From CAZNUM01 sp046861615 (GTDB lineage: Bacteria; Fidelibacterota; Marinisomatia; Marinisomatales; TCS55), in assembly GCA_046861615.1 (NCBI GenBank), contig JBHHUS010000011.1:1-41424 (forward strand): a DNA stretch of 41,424 nt. Reading direction: 5' to 3'. Within the stretch, counting starts at the first letter, position 1, and every line of letters begins with the position of its first letter. The position numbers and the translations under genes are program-made. Below, piece after piece: positions 26,236 to 34,923 of the stretch. A model generated the notes under the pieces. The model did no database searches. It saw nothing but the letters and a program-made list of their open reading frames with translations, and was not told the DNA's origin.

Positions 26236-26788
26236 CTATCTGTGGATTAGCCGACGATGCATTTGATACTAGATCAGAGATTTCTTTCAATTTCGGTAGA
26301 TCAGAAATATCATTCAAACCAAATCCCTGGAGAAATTCGTCGGTCGTAGCATACAGTAGTGGTCTACCCGGTCCGTCTCCCCGACCTTTGATCTTAATCA
26401 ACGTCTTGGATAGTAGTGTTTTTAAAACAGCGGTAGAGTCTACACCACGGATGGATTCAATCCCAAACCGACTGATTGGTTGGCGGTAAGCAACAATGGC
26501 CAAAGTCTCCAATGCAGCCTGGGAAAGCTGTAACTGCCCCGAACGGTTTAATAATCGGCGAATAAATACATCATATTGTTTTTTGGTTTGCAGCTGATAA
26601 CCTCCGGCAACAGCCACGATTTCAAAGGCCTGTTCCTGCCGATCGTATTTTTCAGTTAGCCGTTTTATCGCCGCTTGCAGGTCCGGTGTCATCCCATCAA
26701 AGACGAGATTGACCTGGTTCTGGGTCAGTGGTTCCGGACTGACAAATAATAATGCTTCCACAATCAAATCTATTTCAGAATTCCGCAT
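26222..26788 (-). CDS. scpB: Segregation and condensation protein B
   Basis: A 188-residue protein with tandem winged helices. The motifs IVEALLFVSPEPLT, QLSQAALETLAIVAYRQPIS and GRPLLYATTDEFLQGFGL are diagnostic. ScpB dimers bind ScpA and the SMC complex to organise chromosomes during segregation. It lies three bases after scpA and overlaps rluB. SMC itself is not in the window. Confidence 0.95.
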   Translation of the reverse strand: MRNSEIDLIVEALLFVSPEPLTQNQVNLVFDGMTPDLQAAIKRLTEKYDRQEQAFEIVAVAGGYQLQTKKQYDVFIRRLLNRSGQLQLSQAALETLAIVAYRQPISRFGIESIRGVDSTAVLKTLLSKTLIKIKGRGDGPGRPLLYATTDEFLQGFGLNDISDLPKLKEISDLVSNASSANPQIDAFK

Positions 26789-26791
26789 AGG

Positions 26792-27511
26792 TTAATTCAG
26801 TTCCAGTCTGCGGAGTTCCAGGTCATCAAACAGTTTATTTTGGGATACCTGCACCTGACACATCCGCACCAACTCCAGAATGGCTAAAAAAGTCACAATG
26901 ATTTCCAACTTACTTTTACATTGTTTAACCAACTGTTTAAAAGATACTCGTCCATTAGTACTAAAAGATTTGAATATCATCACTTTCTGATCATCGAGAC
27001 TAATGGGTTGAGGATGTAAATCAAAAGAATTGATGACCGGTCGACGATCCAGAACATCCTTGAAATAACGAGCCAAATCAAACAGGGAAACTTTACTAAT
27101 ATACACGCCGGGATCATCACCGTAAAAATCCTGCAGCATCTCTGGAGTTCGCGTGAAGTAGTAACTCTGATCCTCCACTAATTGCTCCAGATGACCGGCA
27201 GCCTCCTTAAACCGCTGGTACTCAAGTAGTTGCTGTACTAATTCGGTTCTGGGATCGATGGGTTGACCCTCATCATCAAAATCCGGTCGTGGAAGTAGCA
27301 TTCTGGACTTAATCCGCATAAGTGTTGCGGTCATTAATATGAATTCCCCGGCCACTCCGATATTCAAGGATTCCATCGTTTCCAAGGTTTCAAGATATTC
27401 CGCTGTAATCCGGGCAATGGGAATATCATAAATATCAATCTCATCCCGGCGAATAAAATACAACAGCAGGTCCAGAGGGCCCTGAAACTGTTCCAAATGT
27501 ACCCGGTACAT
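26792..27511 (-). CDS. scpA: Segregation and condensation protein A
   Basis: A 239-residue kleisin subunit of the SMC condensin. The N-terminal signature FQGPLDLLLYFIRRDEIDIYDIPI is complete, followed by AGEFILMTATLMRIKSRMLLP. The C-terminal winged helix contacts the SMC head. It begins two bases after the trpS stop and is followed by scpB. Confidence 0.95.
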   Translation of the reverse strand: MYRVHLEQFQGPLDLLLYFIRRDEIDIYDIPIARITAEYLETLETMESLNIGVAGEFILMTATLMRIKSRMLLPRPDFDDEGQPIDPRTELVQQLLEYQRFKEAAGHLEQLVEDQSYYFTRTPEMLQDFYGDDPGVYISKVSLFDLARYFKDVLDRRPVINSFDLHPQPISLDDQKVMIFKSFSTNGRVSFKQLVKQCKSKLEIIVTFLAILELVRMCQVQVSQNKLFDDLELRRLELN

Positions 27512-27513
27512 AA

Positions 27514-28485
27514 CTATTGCCAGTACAAAAGACCGGTAACCTGGCGCGCTTTGGCTAAATAGTGTTCCGCTACTGTCGTAGCTCTCTCCGCTCCCGATTT
27601 CAGCAGGTTTATCACATAAGCACGATCATTTTTTAAGGATTCCCGCCGTTCCCGATGGGGTCGGAAATATTCCCAGAGCCGCTCGAATAATTCTTTTTTC
27701 ACATCGCCGTACTTTAAACCGGGAGTATTAAACCGCTCTGCCAGTTGCCTCTTTTCTTCGGTATTCAGAAAGAGACTGTACAACTGAAATAAAGCCGAAT
27801 TTTTATTCTTGGGCTTGTCCACCGGTGTAGAGTCGGTTACAATGGACATAATCCGTTTTCTTAGTACTTTCTCATCTTCAAAGATGGGAATTGTATTGCC
27901 ATAGGATTTACTCATTTTCTGACCATTGATCCCCGGAATCAATTGTGCGTCCGGTTTAATGTCCGCTTGCGGAACCACAAAAACCTCTCCGAAATTATTA
28001 TTGAAACGAATGGCAATATCCCGGGTCATCTCCAAATGTTGTTTCTGATCTCTGCCAATGGGGACAATTTCACCACCGAAAAGTAAAATATCTGCAGCCA
28101 TTAAAACGGGATACGAAAATAACCCCATATTCGGAGACAATCCCCTGGTCAGTTTATCTTTGTAAGAAGTGGAACGTTCCAACAGACCCACGGAGGTTAC
28201 ATTGGCCAGTAACCAGGTTAGTTCCGTTACCTGCGGAACGTCACTCTGGACCCAGAAAGTGGCTTTCTCCGGATCCAACCCCAGGGCTAAGAAATCAATC
28301 GCTGCGTCCAATGTATTGGTCTGGAGAGTAGTCCGATCTTGAATGGTTGTCAGAGCATGATAATTCACAATAAAACAGAACAGATCATTCTCATTTTGGT
28401 ATTGAATCATGCGGGACATCATTCCGAAATAATTCCCCAAATGAAGTTGCCCTGAAGGTTGAATCCCGCTTAATACTCGTTTCAT
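27514..28485 (-). CDS. trpS: Tryptophan--tRNA ligase
   Basis: A 323-residue class I aminoacyl-tRNA synthetase. The HIGH-like motif is seen in GIQPSGQLHLGNYFG, and the KMSKS motif in GQKMSKSYGNTIPIF. The remaining parts (WLLANVTSVGLLER, PVLMAADILLF, GRDQKQHLEMTRDIA) are typical of bacterial TrpRS. Length is normal. It overlaps the HNH gene by four bases. Confidence 0.97.
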   Translation of the reverse strand: MKRVLSGIQPSGQLHLGNYFGMMSRMIQYQNENDLFCFIVNYHALTTIQDRTTLQTNTLDAAIDFLALGLDPEKATFWVQSDVPQVTELTWLLANVTSVGLLERSTSYKDKLTRGLSPNMGLFSYPVLMAADILLFGGEIVPIGRDQKQHLEMTRDIAIRFNNNFGEVFVVPQADIKPDAQLIPGINGQKMSKSYGNTIPIFEDEKVLRKRIMSIVTDSTPVDKPKNKNSALFQLYSLFLNTEEKRQLAERFNTPGLKYGDVKKELFERLWEYFRPHRERRESLKNDRAYVINLLKSGAERATTVAEHYLAKARQVTGLLYWQ

Positions 28486-29042
28486 TTATTGCCTTTAACT
28501 TGAAAAGATTCCAAAAACAGGTACGGTCGCCAAGCGCGCTGTTTTTCATTAATAAATTGCTGGAAATAGTGGATCCGGCTGGGTTTCTTCGGCAACCGGA
28601 GCAGTTGCATTTTCACTTCTTCCGGAGTATGATTACCCTTAAGGCGATTACAGTTCTGGCAGGCAGCAACCAGGTTATCCCAGGTGTCGGTACCCCCTTT
28701 TTCCCTCGGAATGACATGATCAATCGTCAACGGGGCCGTCTTACTACCACAATACTGGCATTGATGATGATCCCGCAGCAATAAGTTTTTCCTGCTCAAT
28801 ACAACATCCAGGCTGTTATGTTTCACAAACCACTTTAATTTGACGATGCTGGGTAGCGCCATAGACAGAGAAGGGGCATGGACCTGTTCTTCATAGGATT
28901 CCAAAATATCCACTTTTTCGGTATAAAAAAGGCAAATTGCCCGCCGCGTGGAACAAATATCCAGGGGCGCATAATTATTGTTTAAAATCAACACCGCCCG
29001 ATTTAAAACGGATCCGTTTAACGAAGGATGAAACATGGTCAT
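28482..29042 (-). CDS. HNH endonuclease
   Basis: A 186-residue protein with an N-terminal region (VLNRAVLILNNNYAPLDIC) and a C-terminal HNH domain of the McrA-like group. Zinc-binding cysteine pairs are Cys95/Cys98 and Cys128/Cys131. The catalytic core shows IDHVIPREKGG (His109), WDNL (Asn123) and the CNRLKGNH end. This family is widely conserved next to housekeeping genes, and its biological target is not established. No restriction or defence partners are visible here, so a repair or processing role is as likely. Confidence 0.88.
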   Translation of the reverse strand: MTMFHPSLNGSVLNRAVLILNNNYAPLDICSTRRAICLFYTEKVDILESYEEQVHAPSLSMALPSIVKLKWFVKHNSLDVVLSRKNLLLRDHHQCQYCGSKTAPLTIDHVIPREKGGTDTWDNLVAACQNCNRLKGNHTPEEVKMQLLRLPKKPSRIHYFQQFINEKQRAWRPYLFLESFQVKGNK

Positions 29043-29830
29043 GAATTTACAAATGCTTCTACTGTCACCGAATGCATATAAATTGCTTTCAAATGGGGAT
29101 TAAAATTAGGTTGATCTTCCTCCAGGGATTCCTCCTGGACCCACCCGCGGGAATGGATTAAAGTCCCTGGCCCGGTGGCAATACCCACGTGCGTCACAAT
29201 TCCATCTCTGCCGAAAAAATGCAAATCACCGGCCTGAATCGCATTGAAAGAAATTCTGGCTTCTGTAAAGAATTCAGATTGATCCCGGGCATCCCGGGGC
29301 AGGGATACACCCACCGCTTTGAAAACCGTCTGTACCAGACCAGAACAATCAAAGCCTCGCGGTGTCTTGCCACCCCAGCAATAGGGACTGCCCAGGAAAT
29401 AACGCGCCAGCTTGATCACGTTGGTTCTGAGGGGTTCCCGGATTGTCCTGCGAAATTTCACCCTGGCCCAGCCGTGGGTACCATCAGGGAGCGTAATATA
29501 CCAACGGCCATTCAAGCGTTCACCCTTAACCACCGCACCAAAGGATAAATCCCGGTGGTGTCTGGTAAGCCCCGGATTCAGAAAAAGCGCACCCCATAAT
29601 TGATCAAACGTACAGTCCGTAGCATAGGTCTCATTGCTTGAAACACCGGATAATGAATGAATCCAGCCTTCATATTCATCCCATTGCCGGATTCGAATCC
29701 ATTGATCCTGTAATTCCAGACAGGCACAGGACTCCCCCAGCAGAGCCTGGGTTACCACCGGACTGTTGTAATCCGGATCCCGGTAAACATTGGCAACGGA
29801 AATGTTAACTGTAAAGAATTTATTTTCCAT
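29039..29830 (-). CDS. NlpC/P60 endopeptidase with SH3b domains (YkfC / dipeptidyl-peptidase VI type)
   Basis: A 263-residue cysteine peptidase. N-terminal SH3b-like domains (residues about 5-60 and 80-125) precede the NlpC/P60 catalytic domain. Its catalytic triad is Cys152 in GFDCSGLVQ, His204 in THVGIATG and His216 in IHSRG. The SPYCWGGKT tyrosine region is typical of YkfC-like enzymes that cut gamma-D-Glu-diamino acid bonds in free murein peptides. No signal peptide is visible, consistent with cytoplasmic peptide recycling. It is the first gene of the cluster, divergent from the riboswitch. Confidence 0.87.
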   Translation of the reverse strand: MENKFFTVNISVANVYRDPDYNSPVVTQALLGESCACLELQDQWIRIRQWDEYEGWIHSLSGVSSNETYATDCTFDQLWGALFLNPGLTRHHRDLSFGAVVKGERLNGRWYITLPDGTHGWARVKFRRTIREPLRTNVIKLARYFLGSPYCWGGKTPRGFDCSGLVQTVFKAVGVSLPRDARDQSEFFTEARISFNAIQAGDLHFFGRDGIVTHVGIATGPGTLIHSRGWVQEESLEEDQPNFNPHLKAIYMHSVTVEAFVNS

Positions 29831-29983
29831 TATTCTGTCAAAAATAAGACGGTGAATTTATCCATGCCTTTTTCTGGGAAACAACGAATAGATACAGGGG
29901 ATCGAGGTAAAAAATAATGATTTTGCAGAACAATGATTTCATTCAAAAATTTATGCGCTTAATTTCGAGAGTTCTTTTAAACC

Positions 29984-30130
29984 GTCTGTGGCAGGGAAGC
30001 CCGTGAAAACCGGGCACAGTTCCCGCTACTGTTAACGCTGAGGCCCCTCCAACAGCCATCATCAGACCAGTCACTGGTGAGAAGGCGGAGGATATCCGTA
30101 GAAGCGTAAGTCAGGAGACCTGGGCAGACA
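29984..30130 (+). ncRNA. Cobalamin riboswitch aptamer
   Basis: The conserved core is plain: GGGAA followed by the P4 hairpin GCCCGTGAAAACCGGGC with CACAG (29994-30019), then CCCGCTACTGT, and later CACTGG and GAGAAGGCGG. The B12 box AAGTCAGGAGACCTG is at 30108-30122. The closing stem P1 pairs GTCTG (29984-29988) with CAGAC (30125-30129). It precedes a TonB receptor gene, the classic target of B12 repression. The preceding 29831-29983 holds AT-rich sequence with no confident promoter. The ligand form (adenosyl, methyl or aquo) cannot be told from this alone. Confidence 0.95.
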
Positions 30131-30178
30131 GTTGATCGACAGACTTTCGGGATAAAGGTCATGATACAAATATATTCC

Positions 30179-30229
30179 CAACCGAATTCCACCCGGACCT
30201 GCTTCCTTCGCGTTGGACGGAATTAGTTG
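30179..30229 (+). promoter_or_regulatory. Putative riboswitch expression platform sequestering the RBS and TTG start
   Basis: AATTCC (30185-30190) can pair with GGAATT (30219-30224), and CAAC (30179-30182) with GTTG (30226-30229). The folded stem would bury both the GGA of the ribosome-binding site and the TTG start codon of the receptor gene. No U-run follows, so translational control fits better than a terminator. The pairing is visible in the sequence; that it is the switch is inference. Confidence 0.55.
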
Positions 30230-32239
30230 ATCTTTAAAAAGATTTTTCTTCTTCTGCTCCTGGAAGCAGTGATGGTAGCAAACCAGCCGGAGATTAACGG
30301 TACCGTGTTTTCTTCTGATGGTTATCCGTTGACTTATGCTGTTATTTTAAAACACCCGGGGGAATTGTGGGTTTTAACCGACGAAGAAGGTCACTTCCGG
30401 ATTAACGCCACTACCGGAGATTCTCTTTCCATCATTCGCTATGGCTATAAGTCAATAGTCATCTCCCTGATTGATAATCGAAATTTACACCTGGTTCTGG
30501 CTCCGCTCCCGGTAACGCTGGACAGCATCACTGTCACAGCAAAACCAACCCGGATCAAAAGCAGGCAAACATTTGATACAGTAATTCCCGCTGCCACCAA
30601 TCTTAATGTTCGACGGATTCCGACTTCACTTTACCGGAATTATGGTGGCCCCGGTGGTATTCTGACAGTTTCCCTGGACGGGGGTTTGAGTCGACATACA
30701 AAAATTCTGCTGGATGGAATTGATTTAAGCAGCCCCCAGAACGGGGAAACGGATTTGTCGCAAGTGCCTGCTTTTTTGATTGACCGCTTGACGCTATCCC
30801 GCACACCCATTTTATCTGATGGCTCCGGCGCCATTGACGGTTCTATCATTGTTCGGTCCTCCTCTAATAGTAATAAATTTACTTTCATTAGAGGGAGCTA
30901 TGGCTTCCAATCCCTGGCGGGTAGAATTCAACTCAGGAAAGGATCCTGGATTACGACAGTGTCCCATGGCACTACAACAGCCGATGGGAATTACCCGGTC
31001 AAATACCTGGGTACCAGTACTGTTCGTCATAATAACAACTTCAATCAGATATTCTGGAGTAGCAAAGTCAAGGGGTTGGTTGGTACGTATCAATTCCTGA
31101 GTCTCCAGGTATTAAAATCTGATCAGCGGCGCGGTGTGCCGGGAACTATTCAGTCACCCAATCCTGATTCCAAACGCATTGACAATCTGGAACTCATTCA
31201 AATAAAAACCGGGTGGATTCTGAAGAAGAGCGTCGTTACAACCTCCTTTATCCAAAGAAACAGTTCAGAACATTATTCCGACCCGCGAAGCGCCATTGAC
31301 AGTCGACATAAATTAAGTGTACAACATTTACGGGCGCGTTGGAACCTGCAAATGGGTTCCACCCTTCAAATCATTCATTTTCTGGAAATGAAACAGGAAA
31401 CCATCACCAGCACTGATGCCGGTGAACACCGACGAATAAATACGGGAGTTACCAGCCGGTTTTTATTCCGACCTGATTCTCGCTTGCAAGTAATGGCAGG
31501 ATTGCGGTTGGACCGGGACCCAGCCCATTATCAGGAATTATCCTGGCAATCACAATTAGCGTGGCAGCTTTCAGAACAATTAAACATTAATGTAAATGGT
31601 GGTCAGGGTTTTAAATACCCGTCCTTTAATGATCTTTACTGGAAACCTGGGGGCAATCCTGCCTTAAAACCGGAATACACCTATTTTCAAACTCTGGTTT
31701 TGAATTATTTACCGGTTGAAAACCGGAACTGGGAGTTGCGAATAAGCCGGAAAGAAAGTCGGGATCTCATTCAATGGATTCCCATCAGCACCATCTGGAA
31801 ACCGGTAAATGTCTCCCGCTCACTCCGTCATACGGTTACGCTAAAAACCCGGGGATCACAGCTGGATGGTCGTGCCTCCTATGAAGGGTACCTCAGCTAT
31901 TTTCAGACTAAAGACCGCTCAAATCAAAAAAGGCTGCTCTATGTACCGTCAATTACAGGCAATTTACTTTTATCCCTGAAAATGGGGAAAACAGTCTTAA
32001 AAACGCAGTTGTCCTACGTCGGCAAACAAGTAAGCGCTTATGACTGGCCCCGGGACGTCAGCTTACCACCCTATCAACTGGTTTCAATTGGATTTGAGTT
32101 TCAACCCTTTGGCCGGGGAAAACATTTAAAAGCCAGTCTGTGGATTGAAAATTTGTTCGACGAACAATACCAAACTATTAACGGATATCCGGAGCCCGGT
32201 CGCCAGGGACGGCTATCCCTCACCTATGAATCTTCTTAA
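30227..32239 (+). CDS. btuB: TonB-dependent outer-membrane receptor, probable cobalamin transporter (BtuB-like)
   Basis: A 670-residue receptor. The signal peptide covers about residues 1-19 and is followed by a carboxypeptidase-regulatory-like domain (22-95). A TonB box DSITVTA is at residues 99-105, closely like the BtuB box of E. coli. The plug follows at 111-212 and the beta-barrel runs to the C-terminus, ending FDEQYQTINGYPEPGRQGRLSLTYE. The start is TTG, since an in-frame TAG sits just upstream and later starts would lose the signal peptide. Substrate assignment to B12 comes from the riboswitch and from the BtuG-like neighbour. Confidence 0.88.
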   Translation: MIFKKIFLLLLLEAVMVANQPEINGTVFSSDGYPLTYAVILKHPGELWVLTDEEGHFRINATTGDSLSIIRYGYKSIVISLIDNRNLHLVLAPLPVTLDSITVTAKPTRIKSRQTFDTVIPAATNLNVRRIPTSLYRNYGGPGGILTVSLDGGLSRHTKILLDGIDLSSPQNGETDLSQVPAFLIDRLTLSRTPILSDGSGAIDGSIIVRSSSNSNKFTFIRGSYGFQSLAGRIQLRKGSWITTVSHGTTTADGNYPVKYLGTSTVRHNNNFNQIFWSSKVKGLVGTYQFLSLQVLKSDQRRGVPGTIQSPNPDSKRIDNLELIQIKTGWILKKSVVTTSFIQRNSSEHYSDPRSAIDSRHKLSVQHLRARWNLQMGSTLQIIHFLEMKQETITSTDAGEHRRINTGVTSRFLFRPDSRLQVMAGLRLDRDPAHYQELSWQSQLAWQLSEQLNINVNGGQGFKYPSFNDLYWKPGGNPALKPEYTYFQTLVLNYLPVENRNWELRISRKESRDLIQWIPISTIWKPVNVSRSLRHTVTLKTRGSQLDGRASYEGYLSYFQTKDRSNQKRLLYVPSITGNLLLSLKMGKTVLKTQLSYVGKQVSAYDWPRDVSLPPYQLVSIGFEFQPFGRGKHLKASLWIENLFDEQYQTINGYPEPGRQGRLSLTYESS

Positions 32240-32254
32240 CAGGACAATGGGATA

Positions 32255-33280
32255 ATGAAAAAACAGAATTTATTAACAGCATTTCTCCTGATTATGATTG
32301 TCGGCTGCAATGACCTAAATAAGCGGAATCCGGAGACGCTTTCTTCCCTGAATGTATTCGTTTTATGCGAAGGTAATTTTGGTCAATTGAACGCCAGTTT
32401 ATGGTATTTTAATCCTGAGGAAACCACCATGCAAGGCCCTATTTATCAGAACTTGACTGGAGCCCCCTTAGGAGACGTGGGCCAATCCCTGACCATTTCC
32501 GGAGATCAACTGTATGTCATTAACAATAACAGTCACACGGTCAAAATATTAAATCTGGGTAATGAAATTTCAGTGGTTAAAGAAATTTCGCTCCCGGGAG
32601 CCAGCCCCCGCTACCTGGCGGTTAAAGATAATAAAGCTTATATCACTTGCTGGTATCTGAATGGGATTGCCGTTCTGGATCTCTACAGTTATACCCTGGT
32701 TGACACGCTGCCGGTAAATGGTATGCCGGAGGAGATTCTGGAATCTGACGGATACTTCTATGTCAGCCTGAAAATGAACAGCGATTGGAGCGATGGAAAT
32801 CAGGTTTTGAAATTGGACACCGACGGGAACATACTGACTTCGTACCAGGTTGTACCGGGACCAGGAGCGATGGTTATTCATGATGATACCCTCTTTGTCG
32901 CCAGTAAATACTATGACCAGAACTGGAATACATATGCTGGTACCAGTACCATAAACCTCTCAACAGGGATAGTTGCTAAAAAGGACTACGGTGCTACTGC
33001 TGACTATGGCGATGATCTTTTCATATTTCAGAATCAGGTGTACCGAATTTACGCCGGCGGGGTGGCACCACTGGAAAGTGATCTGTCAATCGTTGTCGAC
33101 CGAAAAATTGGTGCGGCTACTACAATTTATTCAGCCAATGCTTACCGGGATTACATTTATTTCGGGTTGTCTGATTTTGAAGCTCCCGATGAGGTCCAGG
33201 TACTTGATTCCGACGGTTTAATCGTAAACACTTACACCACGGGGGCTATTCCGGGGTCCTTCGCCTTTTTTGAACAATAA
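32255..33280 (+). CDS. btuG: Surface beta-propeller lipoprotein, BtuG-like (YncE/DUF5074 type)
   Basis: A 341-residue lipoprotein with lipobox IVGC and lipidated Cys18. Repeated blades follow: VFVLCEGNFGQLNASLWYF, then GDVGQSLTISGDQLYVINNN, then PRYLAVKDNKAYITCW and further repeats, the pattern of the DUF5074/YncE propellers. In Bacteroides, BtuG proteins of this kind cap BtuB and capture B12 with very high affinity. Here the gene is 15 bases after the BtuB-like gene under the same riboswitch. The B12-binding role is inferred from context and family resemblance. Confidence 0.78.
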   Translation: MKKQNLLTAFLLIMIVGCNDLNKRNPETLSSLNVFVLCEGNFGQLNASLWYFNPEETTMQGPIYQNLTGAPLGDVGQSLTISGDQLYVINNNSHTVKILNLGNEISVVKEISLPGASPRYLAVKDNKAYITCWYLNGIAVLDLYSYTLVDTLPVNGMPEEILESDGYFYVSLKMNSDWSDGNQVLKLDTDGNILTSYQVVPGPGAMVIHDDTLFVASKYYDQNWNTYAGTSTINLSTGIVAKKDYGATADYGDDLFIFQNQVYRIYAGGVAPLESDLSIVVDRKIGAATTIYSANAYRDYIYFGLSDFEAPDEVQVLDSDGLIVNTYTTGAIPGSFAFFEQ

Positions 33281-33309
33281 TAGTTGGTGAATAAAATTAG
33301 CTGTCCGGC

Positions 33310-34911
33310 TTAATTCTGAAATTTCCATGAAACTTCAAAATAAACCATTCGTCCTAAAGGTGGGAAATAGGGATTGGCTAAAAACCAACGATTTGATTCT
33401 GAAATTCCGTTTATCACCGACGAAACAGAATTCAACAGATTATAAATACGGTAGGAAATAATAACACTGGAGATTACAGCTTGAGTTTCAAAATTGAGCA
33501 CCCACTGGTCCGTAGTAATTATACGACCAGGTGGTGGTGAGAGCGGTACCTGGTCGAAGGGATCAAAAGTAAAGTTGGAGTGAGGGCCCAAATAACCCTG
33601 ACCCCAGATGCGGCCTTTCAAATTGAGACTGCCGGTAAACAGCGTAACCGAACCCCGTAGACCCAAATTAATGATCTGATCCCACCCGATTAAATATAAT
33701 GAGGTATCCAGTTGGGTCATATATTCCCCCTCCAGGAACCACCCGGGGGAAAATTCCCATTGGGAAGTGAGCATAAGACTGGTGTAGTTTTTCCCCCAAC
33801 CGGAAAGGGCAGCCGTATTTTGCCCCGCACCAACTTCCACCGCCGATTTAAACCGGTCCCCCTGAAATTCAATTGTGAAATTACCGCGAAGCCAGGAATC
33901 ATACCGGGCTTCACTATTGGTTTTCCGCTCCCGGGGATGACGGGGGCGATGTTCATAAACAGCAGAACCATTCAACACGAAGCGCTTTCTGATTTCATAA
34001 AATAAAAACCTGAAAAAGGGCTGATTGCGCTGATTTGACCCCAGGAAAGAATAACCCAGTTGGAGGGAAAAGGCTCCGACTTGCTTTTGTCCGAAAATAG
34101 TAGTCCAGGAATAGGTTTGAAGACTGGAATCCTGGACCAGAGTCTGGAGATCAGATTCAATTCCCATACCAAATCTTTTCGGACCATTTAACTGTCCCTG
34201 GAAATGCGTCCGGTTCAGGGAGTGCCGGGTAGAATCCGGCTGAAAAGACAACAGGACCCGGCGTTGTTGCAGAAATTGACTGAAAGAAACATCCAGATTC
34301 ATCTGATTCCAGGGTTGTTGCAAATGGACGCCGGCAGTAAGTATATCGTCATTGTAACGACCATTGATGGTAGAATCGGGTAATCCACTGCGGGTAATGA
34401 ATCTCCCGGCACCGATTTCTACGCGGCGCGCTCCTTGCCGGGAGGCATACTCCACTAAGTAAGATTGCTGAATTGGTGTACTGCTGATACCGGGATATAG
34501 ATACTGGCCGTGGTCCCCGGCGTAACTGCGTTTGAAACCCCGCAATAACACCCGCCGCTGGGTGGATTGAAAATCAGCGCCAATTTCAATTTGATCCAGA
34601 AAATGGTCTCCCCGGCGGTAATCGAAAAAAGTAGAAACTGTACTGCTATCTGATAACAGAATCGGCGGTGCGGTCATACCGGTAATACGGGGTTGAAACC
34701 GGTGAGTCACTGCCTTGCCAAAGCGTGGGGGAAAAGCAGTGTAAGTACCGTCGAAGAAAAGCGGACCGGTCGTCCAATCCTGGTTCCAAAAAAGATAGCC
34801 ATTTATAACCAGAATACCGCTGTGATCAACCCAATCCAGAGGTAGGATATTTTTACTTTGGGCTTGTAATCCACCAGCCAGGAGGATCCCTGTCAGCAGC
34901 ATTCGGATCAT
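33310..34911 (-). CDS. Outer-membrane beta-barrel protein, TonB-receptor-like but without a plug
   Basis: A 533-residue protein with a signal peptide (about 1-18, ending LQAQ) and many amphipathic beta strands rich in aromatic residues. The end, PYFPPLGRMVYFEVSWKF, is much like the last strand of TonB-dependent receptors. I see no TonB box or plug domain, and the length is short for a receptor, so it may be a porin-like barrel. It follows the ECF S-component gene by 12 bases and faces btuG. The substrate is unknown. Confidence 0.75.
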   Translation of the reverse strand: MIRMLLTGILLAGGLQAQSKNILPLDWVDHSGILVINGYLFWNQDWTTGPLFFDGTYTAFPPRFGKAVTHRFQPRITGMTAPPILLSDSSTVSTFFDYRRGDHFLDQIEIGADFQSTQRRVLLRGFKRSYAGDHGQYLYPGISSTPIQQSYLVEYASRQGARRVEIGAGRFITRSGLPDSTINGRYNDDILTAGVHLQQPWNQMNLDVSFSQFLQQRRVLLSFQPDSTRHSLNRTHFQGQLNGPKRFGMGIESDLQTLVQDSSLQTYSWTTIFGQKQVGAFSLQLGYSFLGSNQRNQPFFRFLFYEIRKRFVLNGSAVYEHRPRHPRERKTNSEARYDSWLRGNFTIEFQGDRFKSAVEVGAGQNTAALSGWGKNYTSLMLTSQWEFSPGWFLEGEYMTQLDTSLYLIGWDQIINLGLRGSVTLFTGSLNLKGRIWGQGYLGPHSNFTFDPFDQVPLSPPPGRIITTDQWVLNFETQAVISSVIISYRIYNLLNSVSSVINGISESNRWFLANPYFPPLGRMVYFEVSWKFQN

Positions 34912-34923
34912 CGTTCCACCTGT

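Noticed and set aside
28482..29042. The HNH nuclease as part of a defence or restriction island.
   Set aside because: All neighbours are housekeeping genes, and there is no methylase, helicase or mobile-element signature.
29917..30006. A 29-codon plus-strand frame with a GAGG site upstream that ends inside the riboswitch, a possible leader peptide.
   Set aside because: It runs into the conserved aptamer core, its composition is not protein-like, and riboswitch leaders seldom have such peptides; chance is the simpler explanation.
33296..33314. Weak hairpin (ATTAGC with GCTTAAT) in the 29-base gap between the convergent btuG-like and barrel genes.
   Set aside because: The stem has a bulge, overlaps the barrel stop codon and has no U-run, so I do not call it a terminator.
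33310..34911. The barrel protein as a true TonB-dependent receptor.
   Set aside because: Only the last strand resembles one; there is no plug domain or TonB box and the protein is too short.
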